From: Pseudomonas fluorescens
Lineage (GTDB): Bacteria > Pseudomonadota > Gammaproteobacteria > Pseudomonadales > Pseudomonadaceae
Length of the DNA stretch: 54,864 bases
Assembly (NCBI RefSeq): GCF_902497895.1
Contig: NZ_CABVHQ010000039.1
Span: 1 to 54,864, forward strand
Direction: 5' to 3'
How positions within the stretch are numbered: the first letter of the stretch is position 1; the number at the start of each line of letters is the position of its first letter. Positions 42,253-50,974 of this stretch are shown in pieces. A program made the position numbers and the translations under genes. The notes beneath the pieces were generated by a model that was not told the origin of the DNA, ran no database searches, and saw nothing but the letters and a program-made list of their open reading frames with translations.

Positions 42253-43267
42253 ACGCGCCCCCCGGGTTCAGCGGGCGTTGCGCCTGGCCACAGGCACTGC
42301 GCTGTGCCTGGCCCTAAGCTTCGGTCTTGGATTGCCGATTCCCTTTATCGCGCCGGTGCTTGGCCTGCTGCTGCTGGCCACGCTCAATCGGCCGCTGCCA
42401 TTCAAGGCCGGATTGATGCTCGCACTGGCCGCGATCCTGACCACCGGCGTCGGCCTGCTGTTGATCCCCATCCTGCGTTATTACCCCTTCAGCGGGGTGC
42501 TGTTGATCGGCGCAAGTCTGTTCCTGGCCTTCGGTTTTGGTCTGCGCGGTGGTAGCAACTTGATCGTGACCTTTCTGGTGATCGGCATGACCATGATCTC
42601 CTCGGCAGGCATCGCCGATTTCAGCCTGGCGGCCATGGTCGTCGGGGCACTGGTCAAGGGATTGCTCCTCGCCGTCACAATGCTGGCTCTCAGTCATTGG
42701 TTATTTCCGGAACCGGCCAATGCGCCGTCGCCACCCGCGGCCCCGGCCCTGCCGGCGGAAGAGGTCGGCAGGGTGGCGCTGCGGGCAACCCTGATCGTGC
42801 TACCGACGTTCCTGCTGGCGCTGATCGATCCGGCCAGCTATCTGCCGATCATCTTGAAGGCCGTCAGTCTGGGTCAGCAGAGTTCCACGACCACCACCCG
42901 CAACGCCGCTCGCGAGTTGCTCGGCTCGACCCTGCTCGGTGGCCTGCTGGCGATGCTGTTCTGGTGCGCCCTCAGCCTGTTTGTGCATCTGTGGATGTTC
43001 TTTCTGTGGATGCTGCTGTTCGGTCTGCTGCTGGCGCGCAAGCTCTATGCCTTGAGCCCGACCCGGCAAAGCCCGGGGTTCTGGCTCAACAGCATGATCA
43101 CCCTGATTATCCTGCTCGGTCAGTCGGTGCAGGACAGCGTGGCCGGCAAGGACGTCTACACGGCCTTCGCGGTGCGCATGGGCCTGTTCATTCTCGTCAC
43201 CCTATATGCCTGCTTGATGGTCCATCTGCTCGACCAACGCCAAGCCGTGCCGCAGCCCGTCCGCTGA
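42242..43267 (+). CDS. DUF2955 inner-membrane pump, AaeB/FUSC-like
   Basis: The 341-residue protein has two clusters of membrane helices (about 15-155 and 185-335) separated by a Pro/Ala-rich cytosolic linker, the internal duplication of the FUSC/aromatic-acid exporter fold. FGLRGGSNLIVTFLVIGM and the start of the second half (VALRATLIVLPTFLLALIDPASYLP) are conserved. In AaeAB, relatives relieve p-hydroxybenzoate stress. With the adaptor and OMF genes it makes a tripartite efflux pump, perhaps a safety valve for aromatic or other acids taken up by the neighbouring importer. Confidence 0.82.
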   Translation: MPTERAPRVQRALRLATGTALCLALSFGLGLPIPFIAPVLGLLLLATLNRPLPFKAGLMLALAAILTTGVGLLLIPILRYYPFSGVLLIGASLFLAFGFGLRGGSNLIVTFLVIGMTMISSAGIADFSLAAMVVGALVKGLLLAVTMLALSHWLFPEPANAPSPPAAPALPAEEVGRVALRATLIVLPTFLLALIDPASYLPIILKAVSLGQQSSTTTTRNAARELLGSTLLGGLLAMLFWCALSLFVHLWMFFLWMLLFGLLLARKLYALSPTRQSPGFWLNSMITLIILLGQSVQDSVAGKDVYTAFAVRMGLFILVTLYACLMVHLLDQRQAVPQPVR

Positions 43268-43305
43268 GGCGGTTTTGTGTGTTCACAACATTGAAATACG
43301 GCGTA

Positions 43306-43451
43306 CGTAGCAGCTGCCGAGCACGCGAGGCTGCGTTCGAGGACGCAGTCCTCGCAGATCCTGTGCTCGCGGTTTACCTGAAAAAGCCTGTTGCCTGATT
43401 TTACGACCGCTTCGCGGCCGAACGCAGCCTCGCAGGCTCGGCAGCTGCTAC
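43306..43451. repeat. Inverted REP pair after the efflux operon
   Basis: GTAGCAGCTGCCGAGCACGC (from 43306) and a reverse copy ending GGCTCGGCAGCTGCTACG (to 43451) flank a partially decayed middle. The 43,268-43,561 stretch contains no gene. Confidence 0.75.
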
Positions 43452-43561
43452 GGGCGTAGTCCTTCACCGTATTTATGCCCCAAGTGGCAGGAACGGCCGT
43501 TGCTGGTCGTCGTTCTGAAAGCGGGTAAGATGACGCATTGTACTGTCGAGGCATCGCCGAC

Positions 43562-46222
43562 ATGGATCGCATAGAGCCCGAGCTGGTCCTCAAGACCACT
43601 CCACCCCGAAGCCAGAAAATGGCGCAGTTGCGCGAGCGCCTGCGCATCGACGCCCCGGAGCTGGTGGACAAGGTGGCGATTGCCGTCCATGGTCCGGCGG
43701 GGTTCGGCAAGACTTACCTGCTGGCCCAATGGCGCCGGGAGTTCCTGTCCCGTGGGGCGGTGGTTGGCTGGTTGACTCTGGACAGCCATGATGATGGCGT
43801 GCGCTTTGCCCAGGGGCTGGCTGCAGCCATGGCCATCGGCAGTGGTCGGCAGTCCTTCGCTCTGGAGCGCATGCCCGGTCATGGTCGCGACGAGCTGGAG
43901 GGGCTGACGGACTGGCTGGCGGAGGTGGCCGATCTGGGCAGCGAAACCGTGTTGATTCTCGACGAAGCCGACAGCTTGCCGGCGGCGACTGTTCGTCATT
44001 CGCTGACCTACCTGTTGCACAACGCTCCGGCCAACCTGCGCATCATCATGGCCTCGCGCCGACGCTTGAACCTGCATGTGGCCGACCTGCTGGCAAGTGG
44101 GTTGTACGTCACGATAGCGGCCACGGCCTTGCGTTTTCGCGTCGAAGAAACCGTGGCGATACTCACTAGCCGCTTTGCCGCGCGTATCGACCCGGATCTT
44201 TGCGTGCGCCTGCACGAAATCACCGAAGGCTGGCCGCTGGGGCTGCAACTGGCGATTTGCGCAATAGAGAAGAGCCCTAACCTGTTAGCGGCTATCGAGG
44301 AACTATCGGCCTGCTCGGGTGATATCCAGCGGTATTTCGTCGATAGCCTGGTTGCCCGGTTGTCTGTCGAGCAGGTCGAATTTCTCACCTTCATCGCCCT
44401 GTTGGAGATGGTTCATCCCTCGCTTTGCGTAGCCCTGACAGGCAACGAGCGGGCAGCTGAACTGCTGCATGAGCTGTGCATCTCGACGCCGATCTTCGTC
44501 GAAAGCGTCGACAGCGACTGGGTACGTATCCATCCGTTGGCCAGGGAGTTCCTGCTCGGGCGTTTTGCCGAACTGCCCCTGGCGCAGCGGCAGGCGTTTC
44601 ATGAGCGGGCGGCGAGCTGGCTTGAAGCGCAGTCGTTCTTCGAAGAGGCGGCGCGGCAATACCTGTTGGCCGGGCGCGCCACCCAGGCCTACGAGATGAT
44701 CGAACAATGCCTGTACGAGATCATGCTGCGTGGCCAGTACAGTCGGGTGTTGGAGTGGATCGGTGAGCTCCCACCTGAAGAAGTGCAAGCGCGCCCGCGC
44801 ATGTGTCTGGCAGCGGCCTGGTCTCTGGCGCAGAGCGAGCGGCATGTCGAGGCGGCCAGTTTGATCGCCGGCATCCAGCAAGATCCATCCGCGGATGAAG
44901 CCACTCGCTGCGAAGCGGCAGCGATAGCCACCGCCGCGGCCTATTTTGCCGACCGGCCGGACGAGTCGCAGACGCTGATCACCCCCTGGGTGGACGCACC
45001 GCCTTCCGGCTCGATCAAACTGCAAGCCATCATTGCTAACCAGTTTGCCGGGCTGATGCTGATCCAGGGGCAACCGGAAAAAGCCCGACGCATCTTCCAG
45101 CGAGCGCCACACTACGCCTGGAGCCCGGGCCTTGACGCGATTCGTGGGTTTGGCGAGTGGGTGGTGGGCATGAGCTACCTGAGCGAGGGGCGTATGTTGC
45201 CGGCAGAAACCGCGCTACGTGACAGCCTGTTGCGGGCTGAACAGGACATCGGTCGGCGCAGTCAGGTGGCGGTGATGCTGGCCAGCGGTCTGGCCACGGT
45301 GCTGCTCGAACGTGGCCAGATCCAGGAAGCCACGACGGTGCTGGCCAACCGATTGGATGTGGTTGAACGGTTGGCTTCGCCGGAGGCGATCGTCATGGGG
45401 TTTCTCACCGCCGCACGCCTGGCCATGCTCCAGGGCCAGACGCACCGAGGCTATGACCTGCTGCAGGCACTCCATGCCCTCGGTGAGGAGCGTGGCATTG
45501 CGCGTTTCTGCATGGTCGCCCTGGGTGAGCAGATTCGCCTGAATGCTTTGCTTGGCCGGGCCGATACCTGCCAGGCGCTGTGGCGTCGCCTGGATGAGGG
45601 GACTCCCGAGGTTGCCCGTGAACAGCGTGGTTTGCTCGGGCCGGAATTGAGCATGGTGGCCGGGCTGGCGAACGCCTATGTCGCTCTGGTGCAGCGCGAC
45701 TGGCCGAGAATGTTGGACGTCCTGGCCAGGGTTGGCGAGATAGCCGAGCGCTTGCGACGTGGCCGCGAAATCGTTCAGGTCAAGTTGCTCAAGGCATTGG
45801 CGCTCAGGGAGTTGGGTGGAGACGGACTTCCCTGCCTTCTGGAGGCTATCAGCCTGGCCGAGGAATACGGTCTGCAGCGAGTCGTGCAAGACACCCATCC
45901 GGATCTGCTCAAGTGGGCGCAAACCCTTGAGCGTGAAAATGCCCCAGCGGTTACGCCGGCCCCGCACCAGCCACCGCCGGTTCCGCGGCCGGAACCGACC
46001 TCGAACGTTTCTCCCAGCAGCCTGTTGACGCCCAAAGAGCGTGAAGTGTTGCAGCTGCTGGCACGCAACCTGTCGAACAAACAGATCGCCCTGGCGCTGA
46101 ATGTCGGCGAAGAAACCGTGAAGTGGCACTTGAAAAACCTCTTCGGAAAATTCCAGGCCGGCACCCGCCGGCATGTCGTCGATCGCGCCTACATGCTGGG
46201 TATCCTCCACCCGGCCGGTTAA
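43562..46222 (+). CDS. MalT-like LuxR family transcriptional regulator (886 aa)
   Basis: A large ATP-dependent (LAL/STAND) activator: Walker A HGPAGFGKTY near residue 38, Walker B VLILDEADSL near residue 132, a winged-helix and TPR-like helical sensor region (about 250-780), and a C-terminal LuxR HTH (LLTPKEREVLQLLARNLSNKQIALALN, split here by motif; about residues 820-875). Such proteins bind an inducer plus ATP and then activate catabolic genes. Start at ATG 43562 has GAGG ten bases upstream; a TTG at 43538 also opens the frame. It directly precedes the thiolase-DUF1302-MMPL genes, so it is their likely activator. Confidence 0.88.
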   Translation: MDRIEPELVLKTTPPRSQKMAQLRERLRIDAPELVDKVAIAVHGPAGFGKTYLLAQWRREFLSRGAVVGWLTLDSHDDGVRFAQGLAAAMAIGSGRQSFALERMPGHGRDELEGLTDWLAEVADLGSETVLILDEADSLPAATVRHSLTYLLHNAPANLRIIMASRRRLNLHVADLLASGLYVTIAATALRFRVEETVAILTSRFAARIDPDLCVRLHEITEGWPLGLQLAICAIEKSPNLLAAIEELSACSGDIQRYFVDSLVARLSVEQVEFLTFIALLEMVHPSLCVALTGNERAAELLHELCISTPIFVESVDSDWVRIHPLAREFLLGRFAELPLAQRQAFHERAASWLEAQSFFEEAARQYLLAGRATQAYEMIEQCLYEIMLRGQYSRVLEWIGELPPEEVQARPRMCLAAAWSLAQSERHVEAASLIAGIQQDPSADEATRCEAAAIATAAAYFADRPDESQTLITPWVDAPPSGSIKLQAIIANQFAGLMLIQGQPEKARRIFQRAPHYAWSPGLDAIRGFGEWVVGMSYLSEGRMLPAETALRDSLLRAEQDIGRRSQVAVMLASGLATVLLERGQIQEATTVLANRLDVVERLASPEAIVMGFLTAARLAMLQGQTHRGYDLLQALHALGEERGIARFCMVALGEQIRLNALLGRADTCQALWRRLDEGTPEVAREQRGLLGPELSMVAGLANAYVALVQRDWPRMLDVLARVGEIAERLRRGREIVQVKLLKALALRELGGDGLPCLLEAISLAEEYGLQRVVQDTHPDLLKWAQTLERENAPAVTPAPHQPPPVPRPEPTSNVSPSSLLTPKEREVLQLLARNLSNKQIALALNVGEETVKWHLKNLFGKFQAGTRRHVVDRAYMLGILHPAG

Positions 46223-46264
46223 GGCCGGATCCGCAGCTGATCCAGGCAATCCTTGCACTACCCC

Positions 46265-46302
46265 CCACCCCGAATTCACTCCCCCCCTGACGATGGGGGT
46301 GG
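46265..46302. promoter_or_regulatory. CCACCCC/GGGGTGG inverted repeat upstream of the thiolase gene
   Basis: CCACCCC (46265-46271) is exactly complementary to GGGGTGG (46296-46302), with a C-run between. It lies about 140 bases before the thiolase start, suitable for activator binding by the MalT-like regulator encoded upstream. A GG-N10-GC (sigma-54-like) match just downstream is too weak to call. Confidence 0.3.
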
Positions 46303-46442
46303 CTGCCGTTCAGCGACGCCATAGTCTGAGTCCCAAGCCGAGTAAGCGCTCCTGACCGGATTCTGCGGTCCTGGGTAGTGATGCTCGACAAGACAATCAA
46401 CAAGACTTGCCGACGTGTGCCGGCTATTCAGGAGCAGGGGCT

Positions 46443-47603
46443 ATGAGTGAAAGAGTGCTGATTGCGGGGGTGGGTATGGCCCCGTTCGTCCCGCTGAGCG
46501 CTCGCGACAGTGTCGCTGCGCTGGCAGGCCGGGCGATCCGCTCGGCGCTGGACGATGCGCGCATCGACTTCGACCTGGTCGACCAGGTGTTCGCCTCTTG
46601 CGTACAGGGCGAGGCCGGTAGCGCAGAGCAGGTTTTGGCGCAGATCGGCCTGACAGGTATTCCGGTCTTTACGACCAGCGACGGCTGTGCTTCGCCCAGC
46701 GCCGCGTTTCAGCTGGCCCGCAACAGTGTGCTTTCAGGCGAGGCTGAATGCGCCCTGGCGCTGGGCTTCGAATGCATGCCGGCGAGTATTTCCAACCGGG
46801 CCTTCTTCGGCCTGGACGAATGCCCGGACGCTGAGTGGGACAGCCTGGCACGGGACAACGACCCACTGGCATTTCTCGCCCGCCGTCAGCACCCGGCCGC
46901 GCTGTTCGCTGCCCAGACCAGCTGGTTGTTGACCCGCATGGCCATTGACGAAAGCAGCTTCGAGCGGGTGATCAACCAGGCTCGGGCGCAGGCCAGGCTC
47001 AATCCTTACGCGGTCCTGCAGCGTTGTTCAGACCGCGATGGCTGGCTCGCCCCCTACCTCTGTCCGCCCGCCCGCGGCGCAGCGGCGGTGCTGCTCTGTA
47101 CTCCGGCGTTCCTCGCGCGTTACGGCGCTCGCGGCGGTGTCGCGGTGCTGGCCAGCGTACGCGGCAGCGATACCACCTCCGAGCAGTCCGGCTGTGTGCT
47201 CGATGTGCTGGGGCGGGCCGCGACTCGGCGGGTTGCCCAGCAGGCCTACGAAATGGCCGGAGTAGGGGCCGAGGACATCGAAGTGGTCGAGCTGCACGAC
47301 CAGAGCGTCGGCGACTTCATGGTGTACAGCGCTGCATTGGGATTCTGCCAGGAAGACCGGATCGACAGCTTCGTGCGGCACACCTGCCGATCATGGGGCG
47401 GACAGGTTGCCGTCTGCCCCTCGGGAGGCTTGCTGGGCCGTGGGCATGCCCCCGGCGCCACAGGGCTGGCGCAGATCTGCGAGCTGGTCTGGCAACTGCG
47501 CGGTGAGGCCCAGGCCAGGCAGGTCAGCGGCGCCCGGACAGCACTCCAGCACAGCGCGGCCCTTGGCCGTTCGGTATCCGTAACCATTCTGCAGCGCACC
47601 TAA
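46443..47603 (+). CDS. SCP-x-type thiolase family protein (386 aa)
   Basis: The start ATG 46443 has AGGAG 9 bases upstream. The nucleophile region is SDGCASPSAA (Cys82); the second site reads VELHDQSVGDF (His285, Gln287), and the C-terminal GHAPGATGLAQICELVWQLRGEA (His335; segment about 334-356) matches SCP-2/lipid-transfer thiolases. In SCP-x enzymes the usual second site is HDCF, so Gln287 is a change. Such enzymes cleave 3-oxoacyl-CoA side chains of sterols or act as aldolase partners. It begins the set leading to DUF1302-DUF1329-YCF48-MMPL. Confidence 0.82.
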   Translation: MSERVLIAGVGMAPFVPLSARDSVAALAGRAIRSALDDARIDFDLVDQVFASCVQGEAGSAEQVLAQIGLTGIPVFTTSDGCASPSAAFQLARNSVLSGEAECALALGFECMPASISNRAFFGLDECPDAEWDSLARDNDPLAFLARRQHPAALFAAQTSWLLTRMAIDESSFERVINQARAQARLNPYAVLQRCSDRDGWLAPYLCPPARGAAAVLLCTPAFLARYGARGGVAVLASVRGSDTTSEQSGCVLDVLGRAATRRVAQQAYEMAGVGAEDIEVVELHDQSVGDFMVYSAALGFCQEDRIDSFVRHTCRSWGGQVAVCPSGGLLGRGHAPGATGLAQICELVWQLRGEAQARQVSGARTALQHSAALGRSVSVTILQRT

Positions 47604-47666
47604 GGAGAGAACGCTGCGGACTCAAGCATGACTTTTCGTGAACCCTAGAGAAGGTGAGCAAGTTAG

Positions 47667-49541
47667 ATGAACAACAACAATAAGATCTGCCATGCAAACT
47701 TGCGTAGAGGGCTACTGGCTTCGGCGATTCTGGCGGGGCTGGGGATCACTCCGGTGCAGGCCCTCGAGATCGATACCGGCAACGAGGATCTGTCGGTGCG
47801 TTTCGACAACACCTTGAAGCTCAACTATGCCCAGCGGGTGGAAAGCGCCAACTCCAAGCTGGCCAACGCCTGGAACAACAACGACGGCAACCGCAACTTC
47901 TCTTCGGGCAGTGCGGTGTCCCAGCGTGTCGATCTGCTCTCCGAACTGGATGTGGTGTTCAAGCAGAAGGCGGGCTTTCGCGTCAGTGCCAACAGCTGGT
48001 ACGACCATGCCTACGACAACGTCGGCAGCGCCAATCCGGCGACCAACCAGCTCAACCACGGCGTGCCTGACTCGCGGCACATCAGCGGTTACGCCGAGCG
48101 TTATTACAACGGTCCCAGCGCCGAAATTCTCGATGCCTTTGTGTTTGGCAGCACGGAAATCGGCGAGGAGTCGCTGCTCAGCGCCAAGCTCGGTAGCCAT
48201 ACCCAGTACTGGGGCGAAAGCATTCTGGCCTTTGCCCATGGCAACAGCTACGGCCAGTCCGGCCTGGATATTTCCAAGGCGCTGGCGGTGCCGGGCACCG
48301 AAGCCAAAGAGCTGTTCATTCCGCGCAACCAGCTGTCCACCAGCCTGACGCTCAACCCGGAACTGACCCTGGGCGCGCAGTATTTCCTCGACTGGGATCC
48401 CTCGCGCTTGCCGGAGTCCGGCACCTACCTGGGGTTCAACGACGGCATCCAGAATGGCGGGCATAACCTGTCGCTGATCGGTGGTCTCAATCCGTTCTTC
48501 GGTGCGCCGGGTCCGATCGGTGCCAACCAGTTCCTGCGGCTTTCCAACGGCCACACCTTTACCCCGGACGACCGCGGCGACTTCGGCCTGATGGCCAAGT
48601 GGAGCCCGGAATGGCTCGACGGGACCCTGGGCTTCTACTACCGCAATACCTCCGACATCTTGCCCAACCTGGCGCTGCAACCGACCGCGGTGGGCCCGGC
48701 GCAACTGATCTCCGGCAACATCGGCAGCTACAACCAGTTCTATGTCGACGACATCGATATCTACGGCATCAGCCTGTCCAAGAGCATCGCCGGGGTCAGC
48801 GTCGGTTTTGATCTGAACTACCGCGAGAACATGCCTCTGGCCAGTATCGCGGGAACCGTCAGCCCGGCGGCGGCCGCTGCCGGCTTGCCCGGATTTATCA
48901 GCCGCTTCGATGGTGAAAACGCTGTGGCCCGCGGCAACACCGTGCATGCGGTGCTCAACGGCCTGACCACCTTCGGCGATACGCCCATCTGGGATTCCTC
49001 CTCGTTGCTGGTCGAACTCGCCTACAGCCGCTGGCTGGATGTGACCGACAACAAGCAGCTGTTCAAGGGCGAGGACTGGTACCGCGGGGTCGATAAGGTC
49101 ACCAAGGACAACTACGTCCTGGGCGTGAACTTCAACCCGACCTGGTTCCAGGTGTTCCCCGGCGTCGATATGTATATGCCGATGTCTTACAACGTCGGCC
49201 TCCAGGGCAACTCCGCGGTACAGCTGGGCGGCAACGAAGACTCCGGCAGCTACTCGGTGGGTGTCGGTTTCGATGTCCACAATCAGTACCGTTTCGACCT
49301 GAAGTACGTGGACAACTTCGGTCCGTTCGACACCTGCGACAGCGCAGGTACTACACCCGCAGGGGGCACACAGGGAGCGGGTGCCGCACCGGGAGCCAAC
49401 GGCATGTACAACTGCGCGCCCGGCCAGACCACGGCATTTGCCGGGACTCAGCCGCAGCTCAAGGATCGCGGCATGGTTACTGCCACCTTCAAAACCACCT
49501 TCGGATCGAAGCGTTGCCTGATAACAGGAGAGACCCCATGA
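47667..49541 (+). CDS. DUF1302 family outer-membrane protein
   Basis: The 624-residue protein has a signal peptide (about residues 1-32, ending PVQA) and then a repetitive beta-strand pattern (for example LSVRFDNTLKLNYAQRV, FRVSANSWYDHAYD) to a C-terminal strand, as expected for a large outer-membrane barrel. The family recurs with DUF1329 and MMPL proteins in clusters for hydrophobic substrates. Its codons 2-6 lie within an AACAACAACAATAA stretch. Its stop codon overlaps the DUF1329 start as ATGA. The transport function is inferred from family context. Confidence 0.85.
   Translation: MNNNNKICHANLRRGLLASAILAGLGITPVQALEIDTGNEDLSVRFDNTLKLNYAQRVESANSKLANAWNNNDGNRNFSSGSAVSQRVDLLSELDVVFKQKAGFRVSANSWYDHAYDNVGSANPATNQLNHGVPDSRHISGYAERYYNGPSAEILDAFVFGSTEIGEESLLSAKLGSHTQYWGESILAFAHGNSYGQSGLDISKALAVPGTEAKELFIPRNQLSTSLTLNPELTLGAQYFLDWDPSRLPESGTYLGFNDGIQNGGHNLSLIGGLNPFFGAPGPIGANQFLRLSNGHTFTPDDRGDFGLMAKWSPEWLDGTLGFYYRNTSDILPNLALQPTAVGPAQLISGNIGSYNQFYVDDIDIYGISLSKSIAGVSVGFDLNYRENMPLASIAGTVSPAAAAAGLPGFISRFDGENAVARGNTVHAVLNGLTTFGDTPIWDSSSLLVELAYSRWLDVTDNKQLFKGEDWYRGVDKVTKDNYVLGVNFNPTWFQVFPGVDMYMPMSYNVGLQGNSAVQLGGNEDSGSYSVGVGFDVHNQYRFDLKYVDNFGPFDTCDSAGTTPAGGTQGAGAAPGANGMYNCAPGQTTAFAGTQPQLKDRGMVTATFKTTFGSKRCLITGETP
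47670..47683 (+). promoter_or_regulatory. CA motif (Hfq/Crc type) at the first codons of the DUF1302 gene
   Basis: AACAACAACAATAA begins directly after the ATG and encodes four Asn residues. It satisfies AAnAAnAA in several registers, a position from which Hfq/Crc could block initiation. The same run precedes the substrate-binding protein gene at 33442-33455. Confidence 0.5.
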
Positions 49542-50899
49542 AATTCGTCCAAACCTTACTGGCCAGCACCCTTGCCCTGGCCGTCACCGGTGCTGCCCAG
49601 GCGGCCGTATCCCCCGACCAGGCTGCGAAGCTCGGTACCAGCCTGACCGGCGTCGGCGCCGAGAAGGCCGGCAACGCCGACGGCAGCATCCCGGCCTACA
49701 GCGGCGGGCTGACCACGCCGCCAGCCAGCTACCAGAAGGGCAGCTCGTTTCGCCCCGACCCTTTCGAGGGCGAAAAGCCGGCGGTGGTGATTACCGGCAA
49801 GAATGCCGCCCAGTACAGCGGCAAACTGACGGCCTCGACCCAGGAACTGCTCAAGCGTTTCCCGTCGTTTCGTATCGACGTGTTCCCGACCCACCGCACC
49901 GTGGCCGTACCGCAAAGACTCTTGGATAACACAGCCAAGAATGCCGTGGGCACCAAGTCGGTCGAGGGCGGCGTAGCCCTGGAGAATGCGCTGCCAGGCG
50001 TGCCGTTCCCGATCCCCAACGATGGCAATGAAGCCATGTGGAACCACCTGTTGCGCTATCAGGGACACGCGCTTAACACCAAGTACGACTCCTGGAACGT
50101 CGACTCTTCCGGCAGGGCGATCCTGGCGACGACCGGCAACGCTTACCTTGAGTACCCGCTGTATGACCCGGCCCGTACCACGCCGGCAAAGGAAAGCGAT
50201 GTTTTCTTCAGGACCAAGCTCTATTACCAGGCCCCGGCCCGCCGCGCCGGCGAGGCGATCCTGCTGGTGGATGCGGTCAACCCGCTGAAACAGGAGCGTC
50301 GTGGCTGGCAATACCTGCCGGGACAACGCCGCGTGAAGCTGGCACCGGACATCGCCTATGACACGCCAAACCCTGGCTCTGCCGGTAGCTCCACCTACGA
50401 TGATGGGTGGGTGTTCAACGGCGCGCTGGATCGTTACGACTTCAAACTGGTGGGCAAGAAGGAGATGTACGTTCCCTACAACACCTACAAGCTGAACTAC
50501 CACAAGACGGCGGCCGACATCACCACGCCGAACCACGTCAATCCCGATCTGATGCGTTGGGAACTGCACCGGGTCTGGGTCGTCGAGGCGAAGCTGAAAC
50601 CGGGCAAGCGCCACATCTACAGCAAACGCACCTTCTACATCGACGAGGACAGCTGGATCGCCCTGGCGTCCGACGAGTATGACGCCAGTGGTCAGCTCTA
50701 CCGTGGGGCCTTCGCGCACATGGCTTACAGCTATGACGTACAGGCGCCGAACTCGGACAACCACCTGTTCTACGATTTTGTCACCGGTAGCTACAACATC
50801 ACCGGCGTGTATGGCCCTTACGGCGGCATCAAGTACATCGAGCCGCTCTCCAAGGCCCAGTGGGCACCGGAGTCGCTGGCCGGCGCGGGTATTCGCTAA
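49538..50899 (+). CDS. DUF1329 family periplasmic protein (LolA/LolB-like fold expected)
   Basis: The start ATG 49538 overlaps the DUF1302 stop codon and has AGGAGAG upstream; a longer frame from 49514 lies inside DUF1302. A signal peptide (about residues 1-23, ending AQAA) precedes VSPDQAAKLGTSLTGVGAEKAGNADG and the family landmarks FPSFRIDVFPTHRTVAVP and WQYLPGQRRVKLAPDIAYDTP. DUF1329 proteins are thought to be periplasmic carriers with a lipoprotein-transport-like barrel that serve a neighbouring MMPL pump. The specific ligand is unknown. Confidence 0.88.
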   Translation: MKFVQTLLASTLALAVTGAAQAAVSPDQAAKLGTSLTGVGAEKAGNADGSIPAYSGGLTTPPASYQKGSSFRPDPFEGEKPAVVITGKNAAQYSGKLTASTQELLKRFPSFRIDVFPTHRTVAVPQRLLDNTAKNAVGTKSVEGGVALENALPGVPFPIPNDGNEAMWNHLLRYQGHALNTKYDSWNVDSSGRAILATTGNAYLEYPLYDPARTTPAKESDVFFRTKLYYQAPARRAGEAILLVDAVNPLKQERRGWQYLPGQRRVKLAPDIAYDTPNPGSAGSSTYDDGWVFNGALDRYDFKLVGKKEMYVPYNTYKLNYHKTAADITTPNHVNPDLMRWELHRVWVVEAKLKPGKRHIYSKRTFYIDEDSWIALASDEYDASGQLYRGAFAHMAYSYDVQAPNSDNHLFYDFVTGSYNITGVYGPYGGIKYIEPLSKAQWAPESLAGAGIR

Positions 50900-50974
50900 C
50901 CGATCGCTCTAGTGGCAGTTTTCCATCGGGGGGAGTCGATGCCTCCCGGTGGTTTTTTTATCCGGGAACCAGCT

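Noticed and set aside
46290..46320. Sigma-54 promoter before the thiolase gene
   Set aside because: Only GG-N10-GC is met; the -12 element is poor and no sigma-54 activator is encoded nearby.
47712..49280. 522-aa minus-strand frame opposite the DUF1302 gene
   Set aside because: GC-rich antisense artefact; His/Val-rich composition without domains, while the plus strand has a signal peptide and family match.
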